From a virus, in IMG/VR virus record IMGVR_UViG_3300046170_000220, positions 1 through 56,809 of that record: DNA of 56,809 nucleotides; one strand, written 5' to 3'. This document shows, in pieces, positions 47,149 to 55,106 of this stretch. The position numbers and the translations under genes are program-made. The notes under the pieces were generated by a model that was given only the letters and a program-made list of their open reading frames with translations, made no database searches and was not told the origin of the DNA. How positions within the stretch are numbered: the stretch's first letter is position 1; every line of letters begins with the position of its first letter.

Positions 47149-49653
47149 ATGGCAAGTACATATACAACTAATATTGGAATTGAAAAACCAGCTACCGGAG
47201 ATCAGTCGGGTACTTGGGGAGATACCACTAACACAAATTTTGATATTATTGACCAAGGGACAAACGGTGTAGCTGTTGTTACATTGGCTTCTGCTGGAAC
47301 TTCCGGCTCTCCTAACAGTTTAGCTATTTCAAACGGTGCGCTCTCAGATGGGCGCAATCGCTTTATTGAATTTAATGATGGCGCAGATCTAGGCGCAACA
47401 GCATATGTTCAGCTTGATCCAAACGATGCTGAAAAGATTGTACATGTCCGCAACAGCCTTTCTGGCTCACGCAGCCTTATTCTTTTCCAAGGAACTTACA
47501 ACGCCTCTAACGACTTTGAAGTAGAAAACGGACATGATGTTCTCGTAAAGTTTGATGGCGGCGGAACAGGCGCTACCGTAACTCAAGTCCTGTCTCAAGT
47601 TCAGATGGGCGGTATTACTTCTGACGGCGGCACAATCAAGCTGGACGGTAACTATCCTGTTGGCGCAACCAACGTGGCGTTGGGTGATACTGCGCTGGAC
47701 AGCCTGACATCTGGCAATCAAAATACTGCTGTTGGTAATGTTGCTTTAACTGCAAACACTACTGGCGTAAGAAACACCGCAGTGGGAAGTAACGCCCTTG
47801 AAACAAATGTAAGTTCTGAAGGCAATACTGCACTAGGTTATGCTGCCCTTTATTTGAATACTGGCGCGAGCAATGTAGCTGTGGGTCGTTCTGCCCTAGA
47901 AAACAACACCACCGCATCCCAAAACACGGCTTTGGGTTACCAGTCTTTGTATACTAATTCCACTGGCGCAGAAAACACCGCAGTCGGTTACAATACCCTT
48001 TACGCAAACACCACTGGTAACTACAACACGGCAATGGGTAAAGTTGCTTTAGACGCAAACACCACTGGCTCTTTAAATTCTAGTTTAGGTTACAGGTCAT
48101 TAAGCGCTAACACCACCGCATCTAACAACAATGCGTTTGGTGCATACGCACTTTTTACAAACACCACAGGCTCTGAAAACATAGCTATCGGCAGGTCAGC
48201 CCTAGAAGCAAACACAACTGGCACAGGCAACGTGGCGATTGGTCACTCTGCTTTGGATGAAAATACCACCACATCCAGCAACACGGCGGTAGGATACCAA
48301 GCATTATATACAAATGCACAAAACTTCAATGTTGGTTTGGGTCACGTTGCGGGATATGCAAACACAACAGGTTATATAACCGCAATAGGTTCTGCTGCAT
48401 TGCAGAATAATACCACTGGTACAAATAACGTAGCAGTTGGTGGATACAATAACGCATCAGCAGCTTTACGAAATAATACTACTGGAAGCCAGAATACTGG
48501 CATTGGTTATGGCGCATTGGTAAACAACACCACCGCAAACAACAACACAGTGGTTGGTTCAGATGCTGCGTATGCTAATACTACTGGTTCAGAACTTACG
48601 GCTATTGGCAAGGATGCACTTGCGTCCAACACCACTGGTGTAGAAAGCGTTGCCGTTGGGTATCAAGCTGGCTTTTTAAACACCACCGGTCGCATTGTTG
48701 CAGTTGGTAGACACGCTCTTAGAAGCAATACTACTGCTGCAGAAAACACTGGTATTGGCTATCGTGCTTTGCGTGATACTACGACAGGTGCTAAGAACAC
48801 GGCGGTAGGTGGTGACACACTTCTTTTAAACACCACTGGATACAATAATTCGGCTGTTGGTTATGCCTCTTTATATAACAATACAACGGGTTATCACAAC
48901 ACGGCTCTTGGTTATTATTCTTTGTTAACTAACTCAACAGGCCTAGTTAACACTGCGGTTGGTGTTGCGGCTTTGCAAACAAACTCCACTGGTAGTAGCA
49001 ATGTGGCTGTAGGTGCGGATGCTTTAATTGCCAACACCACCGCAAACAACAACACTGCCGTTGGTTATCAAGCTGCATATTCTACCACAATAGGCAGCAA
49101 CAATATCGCAATGGGCAAGCAAGCCTTGTTCTACAACACCACCGGAGGCAGCAATACAGCGGTGGGGCATAACGCACTAATCAACAATACCACCGCAACC
49201 TACAACACGGCTGTTGGTTATCAGGCTAGCTACAACAACACTACGGGCGTAGAAAACACCTCCATTGGTACTAATGCATTAAGACAATGCACCGTAGGAA
49301 ATTATAACGTAGCAGTTGGTCATGCTTCAAGCTATAACTTAACAACAGGTGAAAGAAATGTATACGTAGGCCGCAGCGCAGGTGAAGCAACAACAACAGG
49401 TTATTATAATACTGGTGTTGGCATGTATGCTCTTCTTGCTGCACAAACAACATCTGGCAACACGGCAGTTGGCTATCAAGCTGGGTCGGCTGTAACTACT
49501 GGACAAAACAATACTTTTATCGGCAGAGATAGTGGAAATACTATAACCTCTGGTGGAAACAACACCATTCTTGGACGCTACAACGGCAACCAAGGCAGGC
49601 CTAGACATCCGCACATCCAGCAACAACATCGTGCTGGCAGATGGCGATGGTAA
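47149..49653 (+). CDS. Tail fibre with about 35 copies of a 17-residue repeat
   Basis: The open frame is 834 residues. It begins with a short fibre start (GIEKPATGDQSGTWGDTTNT), then a beta domain (about 20-180). About 35 repeats of 17 residues (51 bases) follow from about 185, pattern NTAVGYxALxxNTTGxx, similar to the head repeats of YadA-like adhesins and many phage fibres. It ends at an apparent frame break at about 49600: removing one C gives NQGGLDIRTSSNNIVL and joins the next frame. The repaired fibre is about 952 residues. It probably binds host surface glycans. Confidence 0.88.
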   Translation: MASTYTTNIGIEKPATGDQSGTWGDTTNTNFDIIDQGTNGVAVVTLASAGTSGSPNSLAISNGALSDGRNRFIEFNDGADLGATAYVQLDPNDAEKIVHVRNSLSGSRSLILFQGTYNASNDFEVENGHDVLVKFDGGGTGATVTQVLSQVQMGGITSDGGTIKLDGNYPVGATNVALGDTALDSLTSGNQNTAVGNVALTANTTGVRNTAVGSNALETNVSSEGNTALGYAALYLNTGASNVAVGRSALENNTTASQNTALGYQSLYTNSTGAENTAVGYNTLYANTTGNYNTAMGKVALDANTTGSLNSSLGYRSLSANTTASNNNAFGAYALFTNTTGSENIAIGRSALEANTTGTGNVAIGHSALDENTTTSSNTAVGYQALYTNAQNFNVGLGHVAGYANTTGYITAIGSAALQNNTTGTNNVAVGGYNNASAALRNNTTGSQNTGIGYGALVNNTTANNNTVVGSDAAYANTTGSELTAIGKDALASNTTGVESVAVGYQAGFLNTTGRIVAVGRHALRSNTTAAENTGIGYRALRDTTTGAKNTAVGGDTLLLNTTGYNNSAVGYASLYNNTTGYHNTALGYYSLLTNSTGLVNTAVGVAALQTNSTGSSNVAVGADALIANTTANNNTAVGYQAAYSTTIGSNNIAMGKQALFYNTTGGSNTAVGHNALINNTTATYNTAVGYQASYNNTTGVENTSIGTNALRQCTVGNYNVAVGHASSYNLTTGERNVYVGRSAGEATTTGYYNTGVGMYALLAAQTTSGNTAVGYQAGSAVTTGQNNTFIGRDSGNTITSGGNNTILGRYNGNQGRPRHPHIQQQHRAGRWRW

Positions 49654-50008
49654 TCCTAATTTTTATATTAACAGTTCTGGCTTGTTTAGAGGGAAAGAAC
49701 TGGTAAACGCAACGCCGACATTTGGTGCGCATAATACTTGGGTTTCGTCAGGATATTCTTTGTCTTCTTATACTAGTGGAGCCGTATTCTATATTTACGC
49801 AACAATGCAAAATTCAGGAGCGTATACTGCTGTAATGATTGTCTTTAAAACGCCAAACGACCAATATTTTGAAATGTCAAAACAAAACAGCTCCCTTTTA
49901 GATATTCGATTAAATGGGTCTACAATAGAATTAAAGCAATCTTCAGGAGCTAATCAAGCAGGGTCAACAGGGAATATAAGAATTTCGTCTGCAGGAGGAG
50001 TCCACTAA
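49553..50008 (+). CDS. Tail fibre C-terminal domain (continues 47149)
   Basis: The useful part begins at about 49600: GGLDIRTSSNNIVLADGDGN, FYINSSGLFRGKELVNATPT, and a beta-rich end NIRISSAGGVH. This is a C-terminal receptor-binding type domain and belongs to the preceding fibre, from which it is split by one extra base. The first residues of the open frame are out-of-frame repeat sequence. AGGAG follows just before the next gene. Confidence 0.75.
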   Translation: METTPFLDATTATKAGLDIRTSSNNIVLADGDGNPNFYINSSGLFRGKELVNATPTFGAHNTWVSSGYSLSSYTSGAVFYIYATMQNSGAYTAVMIVFKTPNDQYFEMSKQNSSLLDIRLNGSTIELKQSSGANQAGSTGNIRISSAGGVH

Positions 50009-50304
50009 TGGAAAATAACACAATACAAAATTGGTTAAGTGACCCATCTTCTGTTGACGAAAATTACGCTACTGCTTTAAGTGCAATAGCACCTGCGTTA
50101 CTTAGAAAGAAAAGAGATGAATTGTTGAACGAAAGTGATTGGGTTGTAATAAAAGAAATGGAACAATCAGGTTCTATTCCAAATTATACAGAGTGGAAAG
50201 TATATAGACAGTCATTAAGAGATTTGCCAGAAACTCAATCACCAACTATTAATGAGTTTGAACAACTGACTAATGTAACTTGGCCTACTAAGCCGTCTGA
50301 TTAA
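50008..50304 (+). CDS. Tail assembly chaperone (Phage_tail_APC-like)
   Basis: A 98-residue protein whose second half fits the tail-fibre assembly chaperone pattern: RDELLNESDWVV, WKVYRQSLRDLPETQ, NVTWPTKP. Such proteins fold or trimerise the fibre encoded just before. It starts at the fibre stop (TAATG). Confidence 0.78.
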   Translation: MENNTIQNWLSDPSSVDENYATALSAIAPALLRKKRDELLNESDWVVIKEMEQSGSIPNYTEWKVYRQSLRDLPETQSPTINEFEQLTNVTWPTKPSD

Positions 50305-50314
50305 GGAGTATAAA

Positions 50315-50557
50315 ATGGACGAACTAACAGCAGAACAAATCGCACAGCATTATACAGCAATGGGTCACAGCGTTGACCTCATCAATGCTATTATTGCTGG
50401 TGAGGCTATGGCAGACGATGATGCCGCAGATAAGCAAGATTGCGTTGACCGCAATGTTGAGCATCTTGAGATTATGGTTGCTAAAGATTTCTGGGGTTCT
50501 GAGGATATGACTGCGGCTAATGCCGCTATCACAGCAGGACAAGGTTATACAGCATGA
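50315..50557 (+). CDS. Small acidic protein in the fibre cluster
   Basis: An 80-residue protein (ELTAEQIAQHYTAMGHSVDL, VDRNVEHLEIMVAKDFWGSE). It is common after fibre chaperones in marine phages and of unknown function. AAGGAG precedes the ATG. Confidence 0.7.
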   Translation: MDELTAEQIAQHYTAMGHSVDLINAIIAGEAMADDDAADKQDCVDRNVEHLEIMVAKDFWGSEDMTAANAAITAGQGYTA

Positions 50558-50778
50558 GTGAGTCAAACGTAGTTACCATTGCGGGTAAAGAATACGAAGA
50601 GTCAAACCTTGACGATCAGCAAATGTATCTGATTAACCAGATTCGTGACCTGCAAGCCAAGGCGGCGTCCCTTCGTTTTCAGCTTGACCAAGTTCAAGCA
50701 GCGCAAGATGTCTTTACAAACGGTCTTATCGCATCAGTAGAAGAGAGCGATGAAGACGAAGTTGCTATAGCGAACTAA
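50554..50778 (+). CDS. DUF6447-type small coiled-coil protein
   Basis: A 74-residue protein: VTIAGKEYEESNLDDQQMYL, then INQIRDLQAKAASLRFQLDQ. The order matches DUF6447 of marine phages. Probably helical, associating with fibre or tail proteins. ATGA joins it to its neighbour. Confidence 0.72.
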   Translation: MSESNVVTIAGKEYEESNLDDQQMYLINQIRDLQAKAASLRFQLDQVQAAQDVFTNGLIASVEESDEDEVAIAN

Positions 50779-50784
50779 TGTCAT

Positions 50785-52713
50785 ATGCCATTCCAAAAGT
50801 TACAGTTCACACCCGGAGTCAATCGGGAAGTCACCTCATATAGTAATGAAGGTGGATGGTTCGATTGTGACAAGATCAGATTCCGTGCAGGGTTTCCAGA
50901 GAAGATAGGTGGTTGGGAAAAGCAATCCCAAACAAATAGCTTCCTTGGGACTTGCCGTGCGTTGCATCCTTTTGTAGCTTTGGATGGCACTGGCTACTTA
51001 GGCGTTGGTACAAACCTAAAATACTACATTGAAGAAGGCGGTGGCTTTAATGACATCACCCCCATCAGGCAAACTACAGCCGCTGGTGATGTAACATTTT
51101 CCGCAACGGATGGCTCTAGTGTAGTAACCGTAACGGACAGTAATCACGGCTGTTTCGTTAATGATTTTGTTACATTCAGCGGTGCTGCCACTCTTGGCGG
51201 CAATGTAACCAGTGCAGTCTTAAATCAGGAATATCAGATAACGTCTATAGTAGACGGCAACAATTACACTATTGAAGCAAGGGATGTTGCTAGTCTTGAT
51301 GCAATAACAATCGATGGGCAATACACCCCAACATTAATTGTTGCAAATGCATCTGACACTGGTAACGGCGGATCTTCAACTGTGGGAGCTTATCAAGTCA
51401 ACTCAGGACTTGACACCACTGTTCTTGGAACAGGGTGGGGTGCGGGGACATGGGGGCGTGGCACATGGGGTTCTGGTGCATCTCTAACTGTTACCGGAGA
51501 AATACTACGCATATGGAGCCATGATAACTTTGGTGAAGATTTAATCATCAATGTAAGAGACGGCGGAATTTTTTACTGGGATAAAAGCACAAGCTCGGCT
51601 CCTTTTGCCAGAGCTGTTGCTTTGTCCGATTTAGCGGGGGCTGATTCCGCCACCCCAACAATTGCTAAACAGGTGGTTGTTTCTGATAGGGACAGACATA
51701 TACTTGCTTTTGGGTGCGATCCAATCAATGACATTGGGACGCAAGATCCTTTGCTTATAAGATTTTCAAGTCAGGAAAGCCCAACGACTTGGCTGCCAAC
51801 GGTAACGAATACAGCGGGTGATTTGCGGGTAGGTTCTGGATCTCAGATTATAACAGCGGTTGAGACACGGCAGCAGATACTTGTCTTTACTGATGTGTCT
51901 ATACATTCTTTACAGTTCTTGGGGCCGCCATTCACATTTGGCATTAATCAGATTTCAGAGAACACAACAATCATGTCACCTCTTTCAGCTATCGCTGTTG
52001 ATGACATGGTATTCTGGATGGGTGCCGGAGAGTTTTATTCATACAATGGTCAGGTGCAAAAACTGCCATGCTCGGTAAAGTCATATGTGTTCAACGATTT
52101 TAACGAAGCGCAATCTGAAAAAGTTACAGCATCTATAAACTCTGCTTTTAACGAGGTTTGGTGGTTCTACCCAAGTGAATCATCTGACAATGTTGACAAG
52201 TATGTGGTGTTTAACTACGAGTTGAATGTCTGGTACTACGGATCATTGGCTCGCTCATGTTGGGTTGATAGGGGCATAACAAGAAACCCAATAGCCGCTG
52301 GCCTTGATGGTTATCTTTACCTGCATGAAACAGGCTATGACGATGGCAGCACAACTCCGGCCAGTGCGATATCAAGCTACATTGAATCAAGTCAGATGGA
52401 TGTTCAGGAAGGGGACAGCTTTGTCTTCATGAGCAGGCTCCTGCCAGATATCACATTTGACGCATCAACAGCGGCATCTCCGGTAGCAAACTTTACACTA
52501 AAGGCTAGAAACTACCCCGGTGGGAATTATCTTCAAACCTCATCCAACAACGTTACAAGAGCCGCTACTGTTCCAGTTGAGCAGTTTACTGAGCTTGTAA
52601 ATCTACGTCTTCGTGGCAGGTCGTTTGCCTTGAGGGTTGATTCTTCTGACATGGGAGTGTCTTGGCGATTGGGGTCTCCTAGGGTTGATATAAGGCCAGA
52701 CGGGAGGCGCTAA
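50785..52713 (+). CDS. P22 gp10-like tail hub/stabilisation protein
   Basis: A 642-residue protein of gp10-like beta-propeller style: FTPGVNREVTSYSNEGGWFD, CDKIRFRAGFPEKIGGW at the start, RIWSHDNFGEDLIINVRDG and YDPINDIG-like blades, then VDDMVFWMGAGEFYSYNGQV. An inserted W-G motif (GWGAGTWGRGTWG, about 217-230) resembles the start of the 46243 fibre and may dock it. It closes the portal channel and carries tail appendages. Confidence 0.85.
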   Translation: MPFQKLQFTPGVNREVTSYSNEGGWFDCDKIRFRAGFPEKIGGWEKQSQTNSFLGTCRALHPFVALDGTGYLGVGTNLKYYIEEGGGFNDITPIRQTTAAGDVTFSATDGSSVVTVTDSNHGCFVNDFVTFSGAATLGGNVTSAVLNQEYQITSIVDGNNYTIEARDVASLDAITIDGQYTPTLIVANASDTGNGGSSTVGAYQVNSGLDTTVLGTGWGAGTWGRGTWGSGASLTVTGEILRIWSHDNFGEDLIINVRDGGIFYWDKSTSSAPFARAVALSDLAGADSATPTIAKQVVVSDRDRHILAFGCDPINDIGTQDPLLIRFSSQESPTTWLPTVTNTAGDLRVGSGSQIITAVETRQQILVFTDVSIHSLQFLGPPFTFGINQISENTTIMSPLSAIAVDDMVFWMGAGEFYSYNGQVQKLPCSVKSYVFNDFNEAQSEKVTASINSAFNEVWWFYPSESSDNVDKYVVFNYELNVWYYGSLARSCWVDRGITRNPIAAGLDGYLYLHETGYDDGSTTPASAISSYIESSQMDVQEGDSFVFMSRLLPDITFDASTAASPVANFTLKARNYPGGNYLQTSSNNVTRAATVPVEQFTELVNLRLRGRSFALRVDSSDMGVSWRLGSPRVDIRPDGRR

Positions 52714-53009
52714 TGTCCAGAGGATTGGTAAGGCCGTTCTTCCCCAATGCGCCTGCTCAATACAATAGTGGGTACATGTCTGAGGTTGTCAGAGCTTTCT
52801 CTGTTTTTATCCAGCAGGTAAACAATCCGGGTGACTGGCGAGCAACGACACTAACGTTGACCAACCTACAGTCAGATGACTCTGGGCTTGAGGACGGAGC
52901 TGTGTTTGTGCATGGCGGAGTATTAAGAATACCATTGGCATATAACCCATATGTCAGAGGCGGGGAGGCAACTGGGAGCGTAGGAACCGTAACTGTCTCA
53001 ACCCCTTAA
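52713..53009 (+). CDS. Small tail protein with fibre-repeat end
   Basis: A 98-residue protein: RGLVRPFFPNAPAQYNSGYM, EVVRAFSVFIQQVNNPGDWR, VFVHGGVLRIP and the end GGEATGSVGTVTVSTP. That end is one partial copy of the 22-residue repeat of the 46243 fibre. It may cap or anchor that fibre at the tail hub. TAATG links it to the hub gene. Confidence 0.75.
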   Translation: MSRGLVRPFFPNAPAQYNSGYMSEVVRAFSVFIQQVNNPGDWRATTLTLTNLQSDDSGLEDGAVFVHGGVLRIPLAYNPYVRGGEATGSVGTVTVSTP

Positions 53010-53025
53010 AGTGCAATTGAACTTA
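53008..53025. promoter_or_regulatory. Dispersed palindrome abutting a start codon
   Basis: AAAGTGCAATTGAACTTA lies directly before ATG 53025 and replaces any ribosome site for the holin-like gene, so it may govern the onset of lysis genes. Confidence 0.6.
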
Positions 53026-53261
53026 TGTCATCTAAGAAAATACTAGAATGGAAGATATTACCAAGATTAATGATGCTCGTAATGACAATCATGAGCTGGC
53101 GCGTAGTAGAATGGTTCATGACCTTGCCCGATCCAACTGCACCACAGGCTGGTTTAGTATCTGTGGTAACCGGGGCAATGACAGGGGCATTCGCTGTGTG
53201 GGTAAACTCGGAGAACAAACATGATACAAGCTCTAATAGGCCCAGTAACGGGTCTTCTTGA
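53025..53261 (+). CDS. Small two-helix holin-like protein
   Basis: A 78-residue protein with two membrane helices (LPRLMMLVMTIMSWRVVEWF and GLVSVVTGAMTGAFAVWVNS), a basic N-terminus and a polar tail. Such layout fits class II holins of marine phages. No ribosome site is visible; the dispersed palindrome takes its place. It overlaps the next gene by 41 bases. Confidence 0.72.
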   Translation: MSSKKILEWKILPRLMMLVMTIMSWRVVEWFMTLPDPTAPQAGLVSVVTGAMTGAFAVWVNSENKHDTSSNRPSNGSS

Positions 53262-53616
53262 TAAATTTATAGAAGATAAAGACCAGAAAGCAAAGCTCGC
53301 CCATGAGATCGCCACTATGTCTGAGCGACATATGCAGGACCAGATCATGGGTCAGTTAGAAATTAATAAAGCTGAAGCCTCCCACAGATCTATATTCGTT
53401 GCGGGGTGGCGTCCATTTCTCGGCTGGTGCCTTTCTTTTGCCATGGCTTGGCATTTTGTTTTGGCTCCAATGGCAATCTTTATTGCCGGGTGGGTTGGGG
53501 CGGAGATACCTGAATTACCAACGTTTGACATGGACAGCTTGATGACCGTACTTCTAGGCATGCTTGGCCTAGGTGGTTTAAGAACAGTAGAAAAAGTGAA
53601 AAAGGTTACAAAATAA
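53221..53616 (+). CDS. Holin, GTA-type three-helix family
   Basis: A 131-residue protein matching the GTA_holin_3TM layout: IQALIGPVTGLLDKFIEDKD, a charged helix with INKAEASHRSIFVAGWRPFL, then helices GWCLSFAMAWHFVLAPMAIF and MTVLLGMLGLGGLRTVEKV. It would open the inner membrane for the amidase encoded at 54686. Confidence 0.85.
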   Translation: MIQALIGPVTGLLDKFIEDKDQKAKLAHEIATMSERHMQDQIMGQLEINKAEASHRSIFVAGWRPFLGWCLSFAMAWHFVLAPMAIFIAGWVGAEIPELPTFDMDSLMTVLLGMLGLGGLRTVEKVKKVTK

Positions 53617-53664
53617 AGGTTTAAGTGGTACAATCTCCCAACGCAAATATTTGGGAGGCTTGAA

Positions 53665-54030
53665 ATGCCGCAACCACCTTTGCCTGTATCGATATATGAA
53701 GAGACCGCAAGGCTCTTTTATGATTGTGATAAAAATGTAGCTAGGGCTGCAAGAGCAGCAGGAGTTCCATACAACACATTCTCTTCTAGGGTAAGGAAAG
53801 CCAGAGAGCTTGAATTAATTAGTGATTCAGCACACGTTAACGCAAGCAACAGCAAGGAAAAACCTGACACTACTGTTGTTGTAAAGCCTGTATACAGAAT
53901 ACAGCAGCGTAACTCCAAGCCGGAAGAGACAAAAAAAGTATTAGCCATAGGCGATTGTCACGATGGGCCAACGATGCCGGATAAGACAAGATTTTACGCT
54001 ATGGGTAGGTACGCAAGGACAACAGGTTGA
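53665..54030 (+). CDS. HTH-metallophosphoesterase, N-terminal part
   Basis: The first 121 residues read as an N-terminal helix-turn-helix (ETARLFYDCDKNVARAARAA then GVPYNTFSSRVRKA), a linker, and the first phosphoesterase motif GDCHDG (about 94). The frame then breaks. Later motifs GDF, GNHEDR, GHTHK appear downstream in other frames (see next feature). The gene is probably one protein of about 340 residues. Confidence 0.72.
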   Translation: MPQPPLPVSIYEETARLFYDCDKNVARAARAAGVPYNTFSSRVRKARELELISDSAHVNASNSKEKPDTTVVVKPVYRIQQRNSKPEETKKVLAIGDCHDGPTMPDKTRFYAMGRYARTTG

Positions 54031-54699
54031 CCAGAATTATTCAGATTGGTGACTTTGCAAGCGTTGACTCCCTCAATAGATTTGACGAAACGAACACTGA
54101 AAGGGCAAGCAAAAGCCCTCATTTGGGCAGGACATGAAAAGCTTCCAAGAGGCTATCAAGAGCATTCCACAAAGGGCTTAGACGGCTATGATGTGCCGAA
54201 GCATGTAACCCTTGGAAATCATGAAGACAGAATCTGGTCATATACCAACAAAAATCCTGAAATAGTTGACTATGCTTGATCAAATACTTGTTTGCTACCA
54301 TGGATGACTATAATTGGACTTACTCTCCATATGGTGAGTTTTATTTTATGGTGATGTTGGGTTTACTCATGCTCCCTTAAATCATGGGTAAGGCATATGG
54401 CGGAATGCATGCTCGAGAATCAAATAGCTAGAGACGCTCTGCATGATGTTGTCTTGGGCATACTCACAAAAGATTAGACAAGACCTTCCCAAAGATGGGT
54501 AATCAGTTCTGTAAACATAATCAATTTGGGTACTAGTCTACCGGAGGGACACATAGAAGAGTATGCTAAACATACATTAACTGGATGGTCATATGGGGTC
54601 TACGACATCCAGATAAAAGATGGTAAAATAGACGAAAGAACGTGGATACCAATGAACAATCTTATTGAACGTTATGGTGAAGGATATGCGGGAGATTAA
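54031..54699 (+). pseudogene. Metallophosphoesterase remainder, multiply frame-broken
   Basis: No single frame covers this stretch, but consecutive frames spell a calcineurin-like phosphoesterase: IIQIGDFASVDSLNRFDE, GYDVPKHVTLGNHEDRIW, YGDVGFTHAPL, GKAYGGMHA, ARDALHDVV, GHTHKRLDKTFPKMGNQF, then INLGTSLPEGHIEEYAKH and the end ERYGEGYAGD. Metal ligands of all five motifs are present. Roughly ten small insertions would repair it. It may cleave nucleotides or nucleic acid. It is either an uncorrected sequence region or a recent pseudogene. Confidence 0.7.
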
Positions 54700-55096
54700 C
54701 AAAATCATTATACACTGCGCTGACACTCCAGAAGGCAGGGATGTAAAAACCAAAGAGATCAAGCGCTGGCACACTGAAGAGCGTGGCTGGAGTGACATTG
54801 GATATCATTGGGTTATTGAGCTTGATGGCTCATTACATGAAGGCAGGCCTGAATCTGTTAGTGGCGCTCATTGTAAGGGGCATAACTCTACTAGCATTGG
54901 GGTGTGCTATGTTGGTGGTTCTGACACTGACGGAAATCCTAAAGACACACGCACGGAAGCGCAAACCGAGACGATGAATAAATTAATGAAAGACCTGTTG
55001 GACAGATATACTGAGGCCGAAGTATTCGGTCATAGGGACTTCTCTGAAAAAGCCTGTCCTTCTTTTGACGCTAAAACAGAATATGCAGGATATTAA
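54686..55096 (+). CDS. N-acetylmuramoyl-L-alanine amidase endolysin
   Basis: A 136-residue T7-lysozyme-like amidase: INKIIIHCADTPEGRDV with first zinc His, WSDIGYHWVIELDGSLHEGR, AHCKGHNSTSIGVCYVGG, and GHRDFSEKACPSFDAKTEY with the second His and the Cys. It cuts peptidoglycan amide bonds at lysis. ATG 54686 has AAGGAT close upstream; a longer frame starts at 54665. No signal peptide is seen, so a holin is needed. Confidence 0.9.
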   Translation: MREINKIIIHCADTPEGRDVKTKEIKRWHTEERGWSDIGYHWVIELDGSLHEGRPESVSGAHCKGHNSTSIGVCYVGGSDTDGNPKDTRTEAQTETMNKLMKDLLDRYTEAEVFGHRDFSEKACPSFDAKTEYAGY

Positions 55097-55106
55097 GGAG
55101 TAAGAC

